Notes under the pieces: generated by a model
What the model saw: the letters and a program-made list of their open reading frames with translations, nothing else
Database searches by the model: none
Told to the model about the DNA's origin: nothing
Shown: positions 51,692 through 53,430 of the stretch, piece by piece
Layout: every line of letters begins with the position of its first letter
Numbering within the stretch: position 1 is the stretch's first letter
Made by a program: the position numbers and the translations under genes
DNA from: Pseudomonadota bacterium
Lineage (GTDB): Bacteria > Pseudomonadota > Gammaproteobacteria > Burkholderiales > Ferrovaceae
NCBI GenBank assembly: GCA_021796835.1
Contig: JAKABO010000014.1
Location: 1 to 53,430 of the forward strand
Reading direction: 5' to 3'
DNA: 53,430 bases

Positions 51692-53022
51692 GGGGTTGGT
51701 TGCGCCTGCTGGGAGCCGTCCTGTGGAGCGGATGGGTGGTTTCGAGCACCGTTGCGGCCAGTACGGCCCCCTGTCCGGAGGCTTTCCCGGTCACCCCGCC
51801 CACTACCTTGCAGGCACGCCAACAGGCTTTGGCTGACTTGACGGGACTGGAAGAGTCCTGTCGTGACCGCGCCGATTTTTTTGCTTGGCAGGGCACCTTG
51901 CTGCTATTGTTGCAACATCCCCAGGAAGCGGCCAATGCTCTAGAAAAAGCCCTGATGCTCGATCCCGAACTGGCGGGGGCGCAACTGGACTATGCCCAGG
52001 CCCTGGCGCAACTGGGGGAACGGGACGCCGCAAAGAATCTGACCTTGACCGTATTGGGTCGTCCCGACATTCCCCAGACCCTGCACGACTGGCTGGCCAA
52101 TCAGCCCGGTTTGCTGGAGGAGCAGGGATGGCAGACGAGCTGGACGGTGCAGAGCATGCTGGGCCATGAAACCAATTTCAACAGCGCCCCCAGTTCCAAC
52201 CTGGTGACCTTGACGCTCCTGGGTGGGAATGTGCCGGTAACCCTGAGTCAAAGCATGCGTCCCGAAGCCGGTTTCGCCCTGCTCAACACGGGAGCCGTGG
52301 AAGGGGTGCGTCAATGGGCTGACAGCCAGTTGACGCTCGAGGCGGATGTCACCGATCGGACCAGTCAGAATCATGCCGACAGCAATTTGCAATGGGTGGA
52401 TGGATTGGCTCTGTGGAGCCACCGGTTGGGGGAGGGGAGTGCCGGTGGCCAGGCGTCGACGACCCGGTTGTGGATGGGAGGGCAGGTACTCTACGAGGAG
52501 AACACCGGCAAACTCTTCATCGACCATCCGTTGAGTTGGTCGGGTCTGGATTGCCGGTATGGCACCGGGGGGGAATACAGTCTGCGGGATTACCCCACGG
52601 ATCCCGTATTGAACGGGATCTATACAGGCATGGAACTGGGGATGGGGTGCCAGAAGGGGGAGTCCATGGTGACGGTCACGGGGATGTGGGGCGTGGATCA
52701 GCCACAAAGCCCTATCCGGCTGGGTGGGGACCAGAGTCGGGACGACTTCTCGGTGACAGCCAGCCATCCCCTGGGGCCCGGGATGTTGATTCTGTTGGGG
52801 CAATGGAGCCGGTTGAGCGATCAGGAAGCCTACAGTCCCTTGCTGGGTGGGGTGACGCGCGGCATCATCCGGCGCGGGGGGCGTGTCGAATATGATTATC
52901 CCCTGAACCCACACTGGACCGTGCTGGGCTATCTGGACACCTTGTCCCAGGATTCCAACCTCAGTTTGTTCACCGTGAGCAACCAGGCCATCTACTTTGG
53001 CTTGCGCTGGGCCGGAAAATAA
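51688..53022 (+). CDS. TPR-containing outer-membrane beta-barrel protein
   Basis: 444 residues starting at TTG 51688, which overlaps the cyclase stop as TTGA; the much longer open frame upstream is in the cyclase and is rejected. The first 24 residues form a signal peptide (RGWLRLLGAVLWSGW then VVSSTVAA). TPR-like helices occupy about 60-130 (AANALEKALMLDPELAGAQL). The remaining 300 residues alternate polar and aromatic strands and end NQAIYFGLRWAGK, a barrel pattern. This resembles outer-membrane proteins with an N-terminal TPR segment (surface-assembly modifiers). Third member of the FecR-cyclase-barrel operon. Confidence 0.8.
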   Translation: MRGWLRLLGAVLWSGWVVSSTVAASTAPCPEAFPVTPPTTLQARQQALADLTGLEESCRDRADFFAWQGTLLLLLQHPQEAANALEKALMLDPELAGAQLDYAQALAQLGERDAAKNLTLTVLGRPDIPQTLHDWLANQPGLLEEQGWQTSWTVQSMLGHETNFNSAPSSNLVTLTLLGGNVPVTLSQSMRPEAGFALLNTGAVEGVRQWADSQLTLEADVTDRTSQNHADSNLQWVDGLALWSHRLGEGSAGGQASTTRLWMGGQVLYEENTGKLFIDHPLSWSGLDCRYGTGGEYSLRDYPTDPVLNGIYTGMELGMGCQKGESMVTVTGMWGVDQPQSPIRLGGDQSRDDFSVTASHPLGPGMLILLGQWSRLSDQEAYSPLLGGVTRGIIRRGGRVEYDYPLNPHWTVLGYLDTLSQDSNLSLFTVSNQAIYFGLRWAGK

Positions 53023-53059
53023 GGTAAAAAGTCACTGGTACGAATTGAATGTGCAGGTC

Positions 53060-53102
53060 TGTGATTCAGATCACAGGGTATGACGGTGAACAGGCGTACT
53101 AT
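53060..53102 (+). promoter_or_regulatory. Class II CRP-type promoter upstream of the surface-protein gene
   Basis: A perfect TGTGA-N6-TCACA (53060-53075) is followed by TACTAT (53097-53102). Placing the start of transcription 7 nt after that hexamer (53109) puts the site's centre at exactly -41.5, the canonical class II position. The leader to the ATG would be about 130 nt; it contains nothing else I recognise. Confidence 0.72.
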
Positions 53103-53238
53103 CGGACGCTAGAAAGTCGGGGTGCATGCTGAGAGTGCTGGACAGGAATCTCCAGTCGGAGTTTCATGTCGAGCACTCAGAAGTGGGTCTCGGCTTTCTG
53201 CAGAGAGCAAACAACTTAACTTCCAAAAGGAACAGATT

Positions 53239-53430
53239 ATGTCTATCAATATGTCAACCCCAGGGGTCGAAATTGCCCGCTACGCTGGTGCAATGTACGG
53301 CCTGGTTCTCGATGATGCGACCGTGGTTTCGGTCGAAGGCGCGGTGAATGCCAGTTCCCTCAACACAGTAGTGAACAATGCCTACGGGGCGGACTTCAGT
53401 TCCGTGGCCAACACGACGGTTGCCACCACC
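53239..53430 (+). CDS. N-terminal part of a putative secreted/S-layer-like protein (runs off the window)
   Basis: The frame from ATG 53239 is open to the window's end (64 codons). It begins MSINMSTPGVEIARYAGAMY and continues rich in Ala, Val, Asn, Ser and Thr without charged clusters or a signal peptide, a composition common in surface-layer or other T1SS substrates. AAGGA (53227-53231) precedes the ATG by 7 nt. The strong CRP-type promoter upstream suggests an abundant product. The family cannot be named from this fragment. Confidence 0.75.
   Translation, partial: MSINMSTPGVEIARYAGAMYGLVLDDATVVSVEGAVNASSLNTVVNNAYGADFSSVANTTVATT

Noticed and set aside
1-53430. CRISPR array or complete insertion sequence
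   Set aside because: I saw no regularly spaced repeats, no transposase and no terminal inverted repeats with target duplications anywhere in the window.

Overview
The window looks like a chromosomal segment of a Gram-negative bacterium, most likely a betaproteobacterium. The proA-nadD-rsfS-rlmH-rng run, the Wzm/Wzt O-polysaccharide exporter, a TolC-type outer-membrane channel and the moderately high GC all fit. I cannot fix genus or species from sequence alone.

Layout. (1) 56-4323, minus strand: a tightly overlapping housekeeping operon, proA-nadD-rsfS-rlmH-rng. (2) 4324-7510: an accessory patch on the 3' side of a tRNA-Glu gene. It holds an AbiEi/AbiEii-type toxin-antitoxin pair, remnants of at least three toxin-antitoxin genes, a BrnT toxin with an internal deletion beside an intact BrnA, and then the tRNA. 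(3) 7780-13409: a ClC chloride channel and a 1391-residue SNF2-family helicase. (4) 13410-19857: a second accessory patch with a candidate Fur-controlled small RNA, a DUF4143-type ATPase, VapBC, an EamA transporter plus two broken pieces of a second EamA copy, another AAA ATPase, a broken HigBA-like pair, an ATPase fragment and an intact Phd/PIN pair. (5) 20010-37554: a surface-polysaccharide locus. A Wzx-like flippase and a methyltransferase lie on the plus strand, currently joined into one frame by a 10-T tract. Converging on them is a long minus-strand operon: Wzm, Wzt, a WbqC-like protein, a methyltransferase, two DegT-family aminotransferases, two giant multidomain glycosyltransferases and two GT2 enzymes. 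(6) 37915-43851: a type I secretion system (ABC, HlyD, TolC) divergent from a gene for a HExxH metalloprotease with DUF4214 repeats, its likely substrate. (7) 43908-53430: a CRP-like regulator, a GT2 enzyme, a PIG-L/GNAT fusion, a second Crp/Fnr-family regulator, a FecR / CHASE2-cyclase / TPR-barrel operon, and the start of a second secreted or surface-layer-like protein.

How it may work together (inference). Regions 6 and 7 look like a surface-protein secretion programme under CRP-type control. Perfect TGTGA-N6-TCACA sites lie in the T1SS/metalloprotease intergenic region and upstream of the surface protein at 53239, the latter exactly 41.5 bp from the predicted start of transcription. A one-mismatch site lies between the second regulator and the FecR operon. 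The cyclase in that operon keeps the metal-binding aspartates but has lost the transition-state Asn/Arg and the usual base-recognition residues, so it may be a pseudo-cyclase acting as a sensor rather than a cAMP source. The other strong unexplained signal is the perfect 7-1-7 Fur box inside a promoter that would drive a roughly 62-nt RNA built like an Hfq-dependent small RNA, at 13453-13549.
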